In this document: positions 53,898 through 62,055 of the stretch, piece after piece
Layout of the letters: each line of letters starts with the position of its first letter
How positions within the stretch are numbered: the first letter of the stretch is position 1
Assembly (NCBI GenBank): GCA_020160935.1
Contig: JAIUPL010000001.1
Coordinates: 372,001 to 436,000 of the forward strand
DNA length: 64,000 nucleotides
Direction: 5' to 3'
From: Bacteroidota bacterium
Lineage (GTDB): Bacteria; Bacteroidota; Bacteroidia; Chitinophagales; Saprospiraceae
Program-made: the position numbers and the translations under genes
Notes under the pieces: generated by a model
The model's input: only the letters and a program-made list of their open reading frames with translations
Databases searched by the model: none
Told to the model about the DNA's origin: nothing

Positions 53898-54633
53898 ATT
53901 CCCCGAACATTTCTTCCGCCTTCTTTTCCAGTTCCGACATCGGGTAAATACCCACCAGGCGCCCTTCAATACTCAGGCTGCCGCTGCCATAGTTTTTTTT
54001 GTATTTCACCAGCCCGATGCCTTTGGCGTACCACTCTTCGCCTTTGCCTTCCACTTCGGTATTGCCTTCCTTTTTATTGCCGATGGCCTCGGTCAGGCTG
54101 AAGCGGATACAGGGGAGTTGTTTGTTGAGGATTTCATAATTGGGAGCATCACCCAAAAAACGGCGATTGCGAATGACGTACACGGTGGCCAGGGTATCAT
54201 CCGGCGGATGAAAACTGACTGAAAACAGGAAAACGCCGGTAGAATCCTTTACCTGAAACGGAAAAATATCGGGTGCTGTAATGGCGGCACGTGTTTGTAT
54301 GGGCTCTCCGGAAATGGAATCGGGTTCGAATAGCATGTATTCCCGTGCCTGCGTGCCATTGTCCACCACCTTTTCCCGGCAAATCTGGCCGATCCGAAAA
54401 AACTGGTCGTAGTAGGTGCTACTTAGAAAAATCCCGCTGTCGCGCGAAACCGACCGATAAAACCAGTATTCCGGCGTAACCACACCATTCTGGCTCACTT
54501 CATACTCGTACACCAGTCCGCGACGAAGTTCGTCGATGGGGAAATAGTAGGCTTTTATATCGCGTTTGCCGTCTCCGGTACAAGCCGCAAAGTATATCCA
54601 GCAAAAAAAGATAAAAGCCCAGGTGCGCAACAT
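53896..54633 (-). CDS. Hypothetical lipoprotein downstream of metF
   Basis: 245 residues. The signal ends WIYFAAC, a lipobox. The mature chain has FPIDELRRGLVYEYEVSQNG, YWFYRSVSRDSGIFLSSTYYD and a terminal half with IRFSLTEAIGNKKEGNTEVEGK and GIGLVKYKKNYGSGSLSIEGRLVGI. The last part resembles a recurrent beta-sheet lipoprotein type of Bacteroidota without known function. It starts 11 bases after metF and is probably co-transcribed. Confidence 0.7.
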   Translation of the reverse strand: MLRTWAFIFFCWIYFAACTGDGKRDIKAYYFPIDELRRGLVYEYEVSQNGVVTPEYWFYRSVSRDSGIFLSSTYYDQFFRIGQICREKVVDNGTQAREYMLFEPDSISGEPIQTRAAITAPDIFPFQVKDSTGVFLFSVSFHPPDDTLATVYVIRNRRFLGDAPNYEILNKQLPCIRFSLTEAIGNKKEGNTEVEGKGEEWYAKGIGLVKYKKNYGSGSLSIEGRLVGIYPMSELEKKAEEMFGE

Positions 54634-54644
54634 GAAACAGGTAT

Positions 54645-55601
54645 TTACATAAGCGCACCGGCAATGGTGCGCGAGGTTTCGGCGTCGCCCATGGTGTAGT
54701 AGTGCAGGCAGGGTACACCGGCAGCCTTCAGTTCTTTCGACTGCTGAATGCACCATTCGATGCCAATTTGTTGTACTGCCGCATCGTCTTTGGCTTTTTG
54801 CACTTCCAGTACCAGTTCCTGGGGAAAATCTATGAAGAACTTACGTGGAATAGAACTGAGTTGGTAGCGGCGTGTAAGGGGTTTCAGGCCGGCTACGATG
54901 GGGATGTCGATCCCGTTGGCACGGCATTTCTCCACATAGTCGAAGTATTTTTTGTTGTCAAAAAACATTTGAGTCACGATATACCCGGCGCCAGCGGCTA
55001 CTTTGGCCTTTGTATATTGCATATCTACTTCGGAATTGGCGGCTTCAAAGTGTTTCTCGGGGTAGCCGGCAATGCCGATGCAGAAATCGGTGCGTTCGCC
55101 ATTCTGAATATTGAGGTCGAGGTAACGACCTTCGTTCATGCCAACAATTTGCTCCACCAGATCGAGGGCATATTTATGGCCATTTTCTTCTGGTATAAAT
55201 TTGTCTTCGAACTGGCGCGCGTCGCCGCGAAGCGCCAGTACATTATTGATACCCAGAAAATTCAGGTCGATCAGCGCGTTTTCCGTTTCTTCTACCGAAA
55301 AACCGCCACAAATCAGGTGCGGTACGGCATCCACGCCATAGCGGTGCATGATGGCAGCGCAAATACCCACAGTGCCGGGGCGTTTGCGGATGGCCGTTTT
55401 TTCATAATAGCCCGATGGTCGTTTTTTATAAATAAACTCTTCCCGATGGTAGGTCACGTCGATGAATGGCGGCTTGAACTCCATTAGTGCGTCGAGCGTG
55501 CCGAAAATGGCCTGCATACCGCCGCCTTTAAGCGGAGGCAGCACCTCGAATGAAACAAGCGTTTTGCCCTTGGCTTTTTTAAAGTGTTCCGTGACTTTCA
55601 T
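54645..55601 (-). CDS. metF: Methylenetetrahydrofolate reductase
   Basis: 318 residues. It reduces 5,10-methylene-THF to 5-methyl-THF for methionine synthesis with FAD, in the cytosol. The TIM-barrel motifs are VSFEVLPPLKGG with the catalytic Glu, FIDVTYHREE, VPHLICGGFS, NVLALRGDARQFE, FCIGIAGYPEKH and GAGYIVTQMFFDN. The ATG at 55601 gives the family start. metH and a SAM riboswitch are not present nearby. Confidence 0.95.
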   Translation of the reverse strand: MKVTEHFKKAKGKTLVSFEVLPPLKGGGMQAIFGTLDALMEFKPPFIDVTYHREEFIYKKRPSGYYEKTAIRKRPGTVGICAAIMHRYGVDAVPHLICGGFSVEETENALIDLNFLGINNVLALRGDARQFEDKFIPEENGHKYALDLVEQIVGMNEGRYLDLNIQNGERTDFCIGIAGYPEKHFEAANSEVDMQYTKAKVAAGAGYIVTQMFFDNKKYFDYVEKCRANGIDIPIVAGLKPLTRRYQLSSIPRKFFIDFPQELVLEVQKAKDDAAVQQIGIEWCIQQSKELKAAGVPCLHYYTMGDAETSRTIAGALM

Positions 55602-55735
55602 GGAATAAAAGCAATGATGTACGCCGACGAGGCGCACGGTGTGTAAAAAACGTAACCGGCAAATACATGCAGCCCTCCATATCAGGCGATGTGTTTGGGG
55701 ATACGGTACCGAAAAAAATTACCAATTTCTGCCTT
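55602..55735. other. 134-base gap between the TMTC-like gene and metF
   Basis: Both flanking genes are on the minus strand. I see no repeat element, no terminator with a T run and no exact -7 box here. Confidence 0.4.
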
Positions 55736-57697
55736 TTATCGTTGTGCATCAGCACGGGCTTTCATTTCGGCTGCTTTTGCAGTATTGCCCAGGGCGGTAT
55801 ACACTTCTGTCAGGTCGTCGAGGATACGAATATCTTCATATTGACGATTGAGTCCGTATAACAGAAATTTTTCAGCCGTTTTCGCGTCGTTTTTCTTCTT
55901 GAAGAAAAATTCATACCCTGCCCGGTGGCAGAATGCGAGGTATTTGTCGGCATTGGATCCGTTCAGGTAATCCATGTATTTATCGAGGAAATCCCTGAAG
56001 TTCGGGTTGTATGGTATTTTCTCCATGATGTATTCCATTTCATGGAAAAATTTGTCCAATTGGTGGTCCAGGTCAAAGCGGGCAGCCGCCACAGCGCCTT
56101 TCATGATAAGTGCTGCTCCGTAGTCGGGGTATATTTGCAAGGACCGATTGATATGGTATTCCATGCTATCTACCAGAGGCTTTTTTATTGCAGGATCTCC
56201 GTTTTTGATGGGCACATATTGGTCTTTATACAAGGCAGTAACATAGAAACAGTGTGAGCGGGCACTTTCGTGCGACACTTCGACGGCTACTTTATTCAAA
56301 GCCATGGGGTCTTTCCAGTCGGGCACGCGGGTAAACGTACGGTAAGCAAACAATCCTGCAATGATTGCCAGCGGCATGACACTCAAAATGGCCATACGAT
56401 CCTGCGGTTCATGGATGAGTTCAGGAAGTTTCCGGGCGAAAAACCATCCACCAAGGATGCAGAATGCTACAGAAGGCATGTACACAAAGCGCTCGTTCAT
56501 AAAAGTGCCTACCGATACAAAGAGGTTGGACACGATGCTCAATGTAAACAGGAAAAACAAAATGGCGTAGGCAGGCACCTTGCGTTTTTTCACATTCATA
56601 ACAGCCCATATGCCCATCCCAAGGTACAAGGCCAGCGACAACAATGCCCGCCAGTCCGTCCAGCCCACTTTTGGCACATGGTAGGGGTAATAATCATGTG
56701 TCAGAGGGTGCGGTACAAACAAGAGTTTTATATACCAGCCCAGGGTGAGAAAAATGGTAGCCAGGCGCTCGCCGCCAGTCATGCCTACGAATGGATTGTT
56801 CATCAAATCCACCGTGTCTTTGCCATGGCTGATCATATATCCCAGTGCTTTATAGCGAATCAGGATAAAAACCATGGCTGCCAGCAGCAGTGGAATACTC
56901 GCGCCGAAATTGCGCCCGCCCGACACAGGTGTGAAGAAGTACACAGTGAGCGGAATGACGGCAACAAAAGTGAGGGCATTTTCCTTGGACAATACTCCGA
57001 GCAACAGAAACAGCCCGGACAGGAGCAGCCAAAGTGTGCGGTTGGTATCGAAGTATTTTAGTGTGGCATACAAAGCAGCCAGGCTGCCCAACAGGGCTAG
57101 AATTTCATCGCGGCCTTTGATGTTGGCCACACACTCGCTGTGTAGCGGATGCAACACAAATATCATGGATGCCAGGAATGGCACGCTGAAATACCAGCGG
57201 CCACCTTCTTTCAATGGAAACAGCCCCAGCAGGATGCGGTACAGGAAAATTCCGGTAGCGCCATACAGCAGTATATTGATAAAGTGACTGATGTGAACCA
57301 GATTGGGATTGTCTTTGCCAAAAATCCCAATTTCTGCAGCAAAGGTGGCCAAACTCAAGGGGCGATAACGTCCGCCTTCCAACAAAAACTGTTGTTTCTG
57401 GAAATACCCCATAAAACTGTCATAGGCAAAAATGTCGCCCAACCCGGCAAAACCTTTTTGTACGTAAGCATTTTGCCAAATGACCAGCTGATCATCCAGC
57501 ATGTACCCATAACTGATCGATATGCCATAAAGAAGAAACGCCGATACCATCAGCAGCAACGCCGGAATCCAGTTGTCGCGCCAGAAGCCGCGTTGGAATG
57601 TGGCAGTAAGGACTGGCGCCGCTACAGCGGGCCGGGTGTTGCGGGCAGGAGTTTTGGCAGGAGCCTGTTTTGCTTGCTGTTTCTGTTTGGCAGCCAT
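55736..57697 (-). CDS. Polytopic TMTC-like membrane protein with TPR-like tail
   Basis: 653 residues. A basic, Ala-rich N-terminus precedes about ten membrane segments. The loop YMLDDQLVIWQNAYV and NPNLVHISHFINILLYG, with LHPLHSECVANIKGRDEILA, resemble the GT-C glycosyltransferase-like core of TMTC and related proteins. The last 180 residues are helical and TPR-like (YPDYGAALIMKGAVAAARFD; EVYTALGNTAKAAEMKAR). TMTC proteins in animals transfer O-mannose; bacterial members have no assigned reaction. The ATG at 57697 is preferred. Confidence 0.8.
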   Translation of the reverse strand: MAAKQKQQAKQAPAKTPARNTRPAVAAPVLTATFQRGFWRDNWIPALLLMVSAFLLYGISISYGYMLDDQLVIWQNAYVQKGFAGLGDIFAYDSFMGYFQKQQFLLEGGRYRPLSLATFAAEIGIFGKDNPNLVHISHFINILLYGATGIFLYRILLGLFPLKEGGRWYFSVPFLASMIFVLHPLHSECVANIKGRDEILALLGSLAALYATLKYFDTNRTLWLLLSGLFLLLGVLSKENALTFVAVIPLTVYFFTPVSGGRNFGASIPLLLAAMVFILIRYKALGYMISHGKDTVDLMNNPFVGMTGGERLATIFLTLGWYIKLLFVPHPLTHDYYPYHVPKVGWTDWRALLSLALYLGMGIWAVMNVKKRKVPAYAILFFLFTLSIVSNLFVSVGTFMNERFVYMPSVAFCILGGWFFARKLPELIHEPQDRMAILSVMPLAIIAGLFAYRTFTRVPDWKDPMALNKVAVEVSHESARSHCFYVTALYKDQYVPIKNGDPAIKKPLVDSMEYHINRSLQIYPDYGAALIMKGAVAAARFDLDHQLDKFFHEMEYIMEKIPYNPNFRDFLDKYMDYLNGSNADKYLAFCHRAGYEFFFKKKNDAKTAEKFLLYGLNRQYEDIRILDDLTEVYTALGNTAKAAEMKARADAQR

Positions 57698-57798
57698 CCG
57701 ATTATGTTTTGCTGTTTGATTCGTTTCAAAGACCGGACGTATCACCGGTCATCGCATATGAAAAACGGCTGCAAATATCGGATTATCCTTGGTATATG

Positions 57799-57989
57799 GA
57801 ACACGGATTACACGGATAGTATGCGGATTACACGGATTGCATGGATAAAAAATGGATTCGCGAGTCAAAAAGAAAAGTTGTAGAGATTTCCCCCTCCTGA
57901 AAATCCGCGTAATCCGCATTCTGTCTGTGCAATCCGCGTTGCAGAAAATCCGCGTAATCCGCATTCTATCTGTGCCATCCGTGTTGCAG
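57799..57989. repeat. Repeat element (site o) with a 45-base tandem duplication
   Basis: The left part (57799-57846) has ACACGGATT/GCGGATT units; the right part is two direct copies of a 45-base unit (57900-57944 and 57945-57989, 42 of 45 identical) built from complementary AATCCGCGT words. Left and right pair loosely. It ends three bases before the stop of the gene at 57993. Confidence 0.88.
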
Positions 57990-57992
57990 GTT

Positions 57993-59075
57993 TCACCAGT
58001 TATTCAGCAATTCGGGCTCTTCCCGATACATATCTTTCACGGCAGCCATCAAGGCGGCGCCTCCGAATGTGAGGGTGTAATGGTGTGAAAAATAGATAAC
58101 CCATTCCAAAGATGCATCGAACACCATGCCTTCGTGCGCGCCGGTAAAAATCTGGCTGGCATTTATTTCAAACAAGCCGGTTTCGCAGTCCAACAGATAT
58201 AAGGGTTTGTGTACATGCTGTTGTATCCATTCCGTTACCTGCTGTTTCCGGTCGTCGGCCATTCCGTTCAGGAACACCACTTCAGAAGGGGAGGACTGGG
58301 TAAGCGGATCCCAGAAACTGGAATCAAAATTCCATTTTTCCTTGAGTTGGCTGCGCAACGTAGCGGCTGTTTCGCCCAGTACCCGTTTGAACATATTGCT
58401 TGAAACAGGCTCCGGCTGCATCGGATCGCCCGGGAACAGCACAGGGAGTTCGCTGGCAATGGTGCGTGCCGACTTCTCCACAATACGAAAAAGCGAACGC
58501 AGGTATTCGGGTACATTGGGGTCAATGGGAATCTGCACCTGCTTTTCACGGCGACCGATGTGGATATCGAGCAGGAATTTTACTGGCGCGTTGGCGGCTA
58601 TTTTCTCTACCGCTTCCAGTGCCAGATCGGAATTAAAAATGGCGTAATAGTGCAGGTAATTGCCTGAAAAACGTTCGTTACCTCTCGGAATCCCGTTTCG
58701 GGTAGCCGTCAGCATCGATTCGATGGGATCGAGATACCCCGTCACCCAGTCGTCGTACCAGGGCGCTCCGGCGGGGTAGCCGCGCCAGCGAGGCATCTGG
58801 AAATGCAGGGTCATCACCTGCAGGTTGTTTTGATGGGGTTTGTGGTAGCCTTCAACAGCCCATTTTTCGGCTTCGAGGCGCAGTGCTGTGACGGGGTCTT
58901 TTGACGTGGAAAAGGATTGAAGCGTGGTACTGTCCGGGGATTGCCCGCAGCGGCCCGTTTCTATCAGAATCTGGGCGTCGGGTGTATTCGACAGCCGCAC
59001 GTAGTGCCATCGTTGCCCGATTTGTTTGTAGAGGATTAATTGAAAAGTATTCACTAACAATAAGTTTTCTGGCAT
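57993..59075 (-). CDS. Hypothetical protein with possible WGR-like N-terminus
   Basis: 360 residues, not firmly recognised. Residues about 8-80 (FQLILYKQIGQRWHYVRLSN; ETGRCGQ; ALRLEAEKWAVEGYHK) resemble the small WGR domain seen beside DNA-related proteins, but this is only a visual match. The remainder is globular and has no catalytic motif that I know. There is no signal peptide, so it is probably cytosolic. It is divergent from the VanW-family gene. Confidence 0.65.
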   Translation of the reverse strand: MPENLLLVNTFQLILYKQIGQRWHYVRLSNTPDAQILIETGRCGQSPDSTTLQSFSTSKDPVTALRLEAEKWAVEGYHKPHQNNLQVMTLHFQMPRWRGYPAGAPWYDDWVTGYLDPIESMLTATRNGIPRGNERFSGNYLHYYAIFNSDLALEAVEKIAANAPVKFLLDIHIGRREKQVQIPIDPNVPEYLRSLFRIVEKSARTIASELPVLFPGDPMQPEPVSSNMFKRVLGETAATLRSQLKEKWNFDSSFWDPLTQSSPSEVVFLNGMADDRKQQVTEWIQQHVHKPLYLLDCETGLFEINASQIFTGAHEGMVFDASLEWVIYFSHHYTLTFGGAALMAAVKDMYREEPELLNNW

Positions 59076-59244
59076 TTTTCTTTTTAACCGGCAAGGGTAT
59101 AGAAAAGTTCGTGCCAGACTTTTTCAGGAAACGGCAGGGATACCGGTAGTTTTGGACTTTATTTGCAAATAAACGGATGAAAAATCATTTTTCTCACCCG
59201 TCATACCAAAAAAGGGGTAGAAAATCGACCATTATCAAAAAACA

Positions 59245-60072
59245 ATGACACTCGCAACGGATCACACTGCACAGCGCCCCATACGTCGTTCGGCTTTTCG
59301 CCGCCGCATCGGCCGTTGGTTTTATATTTGGAAGCGTCGCTGGCAATGGTGGACAGGCAAAACAAAATGGGCGACACAACGCTATGCACCCCTGGAAGAG
59401 GAGGTAACTACCCACCACACCCCGCTCCTGCGCACCCTGAAACAGGTGGATATGTACTTGCAGGAGAACAAAAAAACCAACCTTCGACTGGCTGCTGAAA
59501 AAATTTGCGGCGTGTTGATACAGCCAGGTGAAACCTTTTCTTTCTGGTACCTCGTGGGGCGTCCCGCTGCACGGAAAGGATACCTGGAAGGGCTGGTGCT
59601 GGAAAACGGCCACATTGGAAAAGACATCGGCGGCGGGCTTTGTCAGATGGGCAACCTGATTTACTGGATGGCGCTGCATACGCCGCTTACGGTGACGGAG
59701 CGCTGGCGGCACAGTTACGATGTCTTTCCCGATGAAAACCGCCGGTTGCCGTTCGGCTCGGGCGCGACGCTGGCCTACAATTATATCGATTTGCAACTGC
59801 GCAATGATACTTTACAAACGTATCAACTTTTTATCTGGCTGACGGACACAGACCTGCACGGGGCCTTTTACAGCCCTGCTCCTTCGCCATATCGTTATGA
59901 AGTGTTTGAAAGTCACCACTTTATACGCCACGAACCCTGGGGCGGGTATTCGCGGCATAACGCCATTGCACGGCGGGTGTATGATGTTGCTTCGGGCACT
60001 TTGTTGCGCGAGGAACCGGTAACGCAAAACCATGCGCTGATGATGTATGAGCCGTTTTTGGAGGGGGGATAA
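59245..60072 (+). CDS. VanW family protein
   Basis: 275 residues. A basic N-terminus (FRRRIGRWFYIWKRRWQWW) precedes the VanW domain: NLRLAAEKICGVLIQPGETFSFW, VGRPAARKGYLEGLVLENG, the signature IGGGLCQMGNLIYW, and SGATLAYNYIDLQLRNDT. VanW occurs in some VanB-type vancomycin gene clusters, but its biochemical role is unknown and there are no other van genes here, so no resistance should be inferred. No signal peptide is evident. Hairpin p begins right after its TAA. Confidence 0.88.
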   Translation: MTLATDHTAQRPIRRSAFRRRIGRWFYIWKRRWQWWTGKTKWATQRYAPLEEEVTTHHTPLLRTLKQVDMYLQENKKTNLRLAAEKICGVLIQPGETFSFWYLVGRPAARKGYLEGLVLENGHIGKDIGGGLCQMGNLIYWMALHTPLTVTERWRHSYDVFPDENRRLPFGSGATLAYNYIDLQLRNDTLQTYQLFIWLTDTDLHGAFYSPAPSPYRYEVFESHHFIRHEPWGGYSRHNAIARRVYDVASGTLLREEPVTQNHALMMYEPFLEGG

Positions 60073-60259
60073 AGGTTGATGAGGTTGATAAAGTTGATGA
60101 GGGTTGATGAGGGTTGATGAGGGTTGATATTCAGCCACTCGATAGCGATACAATTTTTCTTCATCGAGTGGCTGAATATCAACCCTCATCAACCCTCATC
60201 AACCCTCATCAACTTTATCAACCCTCATCAACTTTATCAACCTCATCAACCCCATCAAC
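60073..60259. repeat. Hairpin element (site p), decamer arms, family 2
   Basis: Fills the gap between two convergent stop codons. The arms are GGTTGATGAG-type decamers, with more units on the right. The 65-base core (60121-60185) shares its first 20 bases exactly with site e. Its inner stem (TTCAGCCACTCGAT with ATCGAGTGGCTGAA) pairs perfectly. Confidence 0.95.
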
Positions 60260-60260
60260 C

Positions 60261-61280
60261 CTACTGCGTTTTCTGCCCCAGGCGCAGGAGTGCTTCTTTG
60301 GCATCGGGATAATCAGGCGACATACCATTGGCCTGTTTGTAATCTGCAATGGCGGCGTCTTTGTCGCCTTTCTTTTCCGAGCACAATCCGCGATAGTAAT
60401 AAGCCTTTACAAACAAGGGGTCAGTTTTGGTAGCAATATCGAAATTGGTATATGCCTGGTTAAGCGAATCCAGTTCGAGGTAAATTACACCCAGGTCGAA
60501 ATAGGCATTCGAATAGTCGGGGTTTCGCACGATGATGTCGCGGTACACCTCGAAGGCTTTTTCAAAATTGCCGGTTTTTTTATAGAAAATGCCCTTGTAT
60601 TCCCGCGCTTCGAGGTTGGTAGAGTCGAGGCGAAGCACATTGTCGAAATACTGCAGGGCAGCAGGATTGTTTCGATTCACAAAAATGCGCCCGAGAAACA
60701 TCCAGGCGTCGAGGTGGCCAGCGTCGAACTGTGTCGATTTTTTCAGGGAAGCGATGGCGTTGGTGGTATCCCCCTTGTCGAGGGCAATTCGGCCGGCCAT
60801 AAAGAATGCTTCTGCGTTTTGTGGATCGCGTTGCAGGATTTTATCCAGTGTTTTGAGTGCTTCGCTGTGTTGGCGAACGATCAACTGGAATTCGCTTAGT
60901 TTAAGCAGGGTGGCAAAGCGTGTAGGGAAACGCTGTGCTGCGAGTTCCATCACATCGAGCGCGCGTTTGGAGTCGCCCGGACGCGCATAATCCAGCAGGG
61001 CATCGCCCAGCAGGTGGTAATAGGCGGGCTGCATGGAGTCTATCTGAATGGCTTTCGACAGGTCGCGGATGGCTTCGTCGTAGGCATCCAGTTTGTAATA
61101 AGCCCGTGCCCGCAAATACAGAATGGAATCGTTGTTGGGGTTTTGGGCCACCAGATCATTCAATTTGGCAATAGTGGGATCTTGCCCATCCTGCCCCGTG
61201 TGGGTGCTTTTTTCAGGATCATTGTTGCATGCCCATACAAGGAACAGGGAAAAACAGAGCAGGCAGTAGCGGAGTGTCAT
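60261..61280 (-). CDS. TPR-repeat lipoprotein
   Basis: 339 residues. The signal ends LFLVWAC, a lipobox. About eight tetratricopeptide repeats follow from residue 45, for example ILYLRARAYYKLDAYDEAI, AYYHLLGDALLDYARPGD, AEAFFMAGRIALDKGDTTNA and AYFDLGVIYLELDSLNQAY. TPR lipoproteins serve as protein-binding scaffolds in the envelope. The ATG at 61280 starts the lipoprotein signal; a longer frame upstream passes through the promoter. Confidence 0.88.
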   Translation of the reverse strand: MTLRYCLLCFSLFLVWACNNDPEKSTHTGQDGQDPTIAKLNDLVAQNPNNDSILYLRARAYYKLDAYDEAIRDLSKAIQIDSMQPAYYHLLGDALLDYARPGDSKRALDVMELAAQRFPTRFATLLKLSEFQLIVRQHSEALKTLDKILQRDPQNAEAFFMAGRIALDKGDTTNAIASLKKSTQFDAGHLDAWMFLGRIFVNRNNPAALQYFDNVLRLDSTNLEAREYKGIFYKKTGNFEKAFEVYRDIIVRNPDYSNAYFDLGVIYLELDSLNQAYTNFDIATKTDPLFVKAYYYRGLCSEKKGDKDAAIADYKQANGMSPDYPDAKEALLRLGQKTQ

Positions 61281-61318
61281 AGCTTGGGTTTTTGCGTATA
61301 GAAACTTGAAAAAGTTTG

Positions 61319-61326
61319 CAAAAGTA
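61319..61326 (-). promoter_or_regulatory. -7 promoter element for the TPR lipoprotein gene
   Basis: The minus strand reads TACTTTTG (TAnnTTTG), 38 bases before the start codon. Confidence 0.55.
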
Positions 61327-61395
61327 CCCGTTTTATGCCCTTCTTTTATGATTTGACCAAAAAATGGCATATTCGCACAGGAAAACACTACACCT

Positions 61396-62055
61396 ATGCC
61401 CGAGACCAGTATTACACCCATCACAATTGGCCTGGCCGACGATCAGGAATTATTTATCGAAAGCCTGAGCGCTTTGCTCAGCAATGCCCGGGATCTGGTT
61501 GAAGTTGTCTGGAGTGCACGCAGCGCCGAGGATGCGCTCGAACGCATTCGACAACAGCCTCCGGATGTTGTGCTGATGGATTATTTTTTCAGAGGCCGCC
61601 CGATGGATGGTGGAGAAGCCTGCCGGATTATTCGGGAGGAATTTCCCAATGTAGGCGTGCTGATGCTCAGTGTCAGTTGCGATATGTCGGTGATTCGGGA
61701 GTCGCTGCAAAAAGGCGCGCTGGGCTATGTTTCCAAGGAAGTAAGCAAAAACGAACTGATACAGGCCATACAACAGGTTTCAAACGGACAATATTACCTG
61801 GATCGCACGGCATTGCGGGAACTCATTCAAGCCGTTGTGCAGCCTGCTCCCAAAATGCCCAAATCAGTGCTTACACCCCGCGAACTGGAAGTGGCGCGCG
61901 TGTATGTGAAAGGCGCTGCCATTCGGGAAATCGCAAGCACCCTTTTTATCAGCGAAGACACGGTGGAAAGCCATATCAAAAACATCCGCGCCAAAACAGG
62001 CGCATCCAGCCGCTACGAAGTAGGCGAATTTCTCAAACAGCATGACCTGTGGTGA
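61396..62055 (+). CDS. NarL/LuxR-type response regulator
   Basis: 219 residues. The receiver domain (about 8-130) has the acidic pair Asp15/Asp16, phosphoacceptor Asp62 in VVLMDYFF, and the Lys in GYVSKEVSK. The DNA-binding LuxR helix-turn-helix is at about 155-212 (LTPRELEVARVYVKGAAIREIASTL, SEDTVESHIKNIRAKTG). It should be phosphorylated by the histidine kinase encoded convergently; the two coding ends overlap by 23 bases. Confidence 0.92.
   Translation: MPETSITPITIGLADDQELFIESLSALLSNARDLVEVVWSARSAEDALERIRQQPPDVVLMDYFFRGRPMDGGEACRIIREEFPNVGVLMLSVSCDMSVIRESLQKGALGYVSKEVSKNELIQAIQQVSNGQYYLDRTALRELIQAVVQPAPKMPKSVLTPRELEVARVYVKGAAIREIASTLFISEDTVESHIKNIRAKTGASSRYEVGEFLKQHDLW

Noticed and set aside
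59245-60072. VanW as evidence of vancomycin resistance
   Set aside because: No vanH, vanA/B, vanX or vanRS genes are present, and VanW-domain proteins are common outside resistance clusters.
60114-60899. Plus-strand open frame opposite the TPR lipoprotein
   Set aside because: Its N-terminal part is repeat sequence and the rest is antisense to a well-supported TPR gene.
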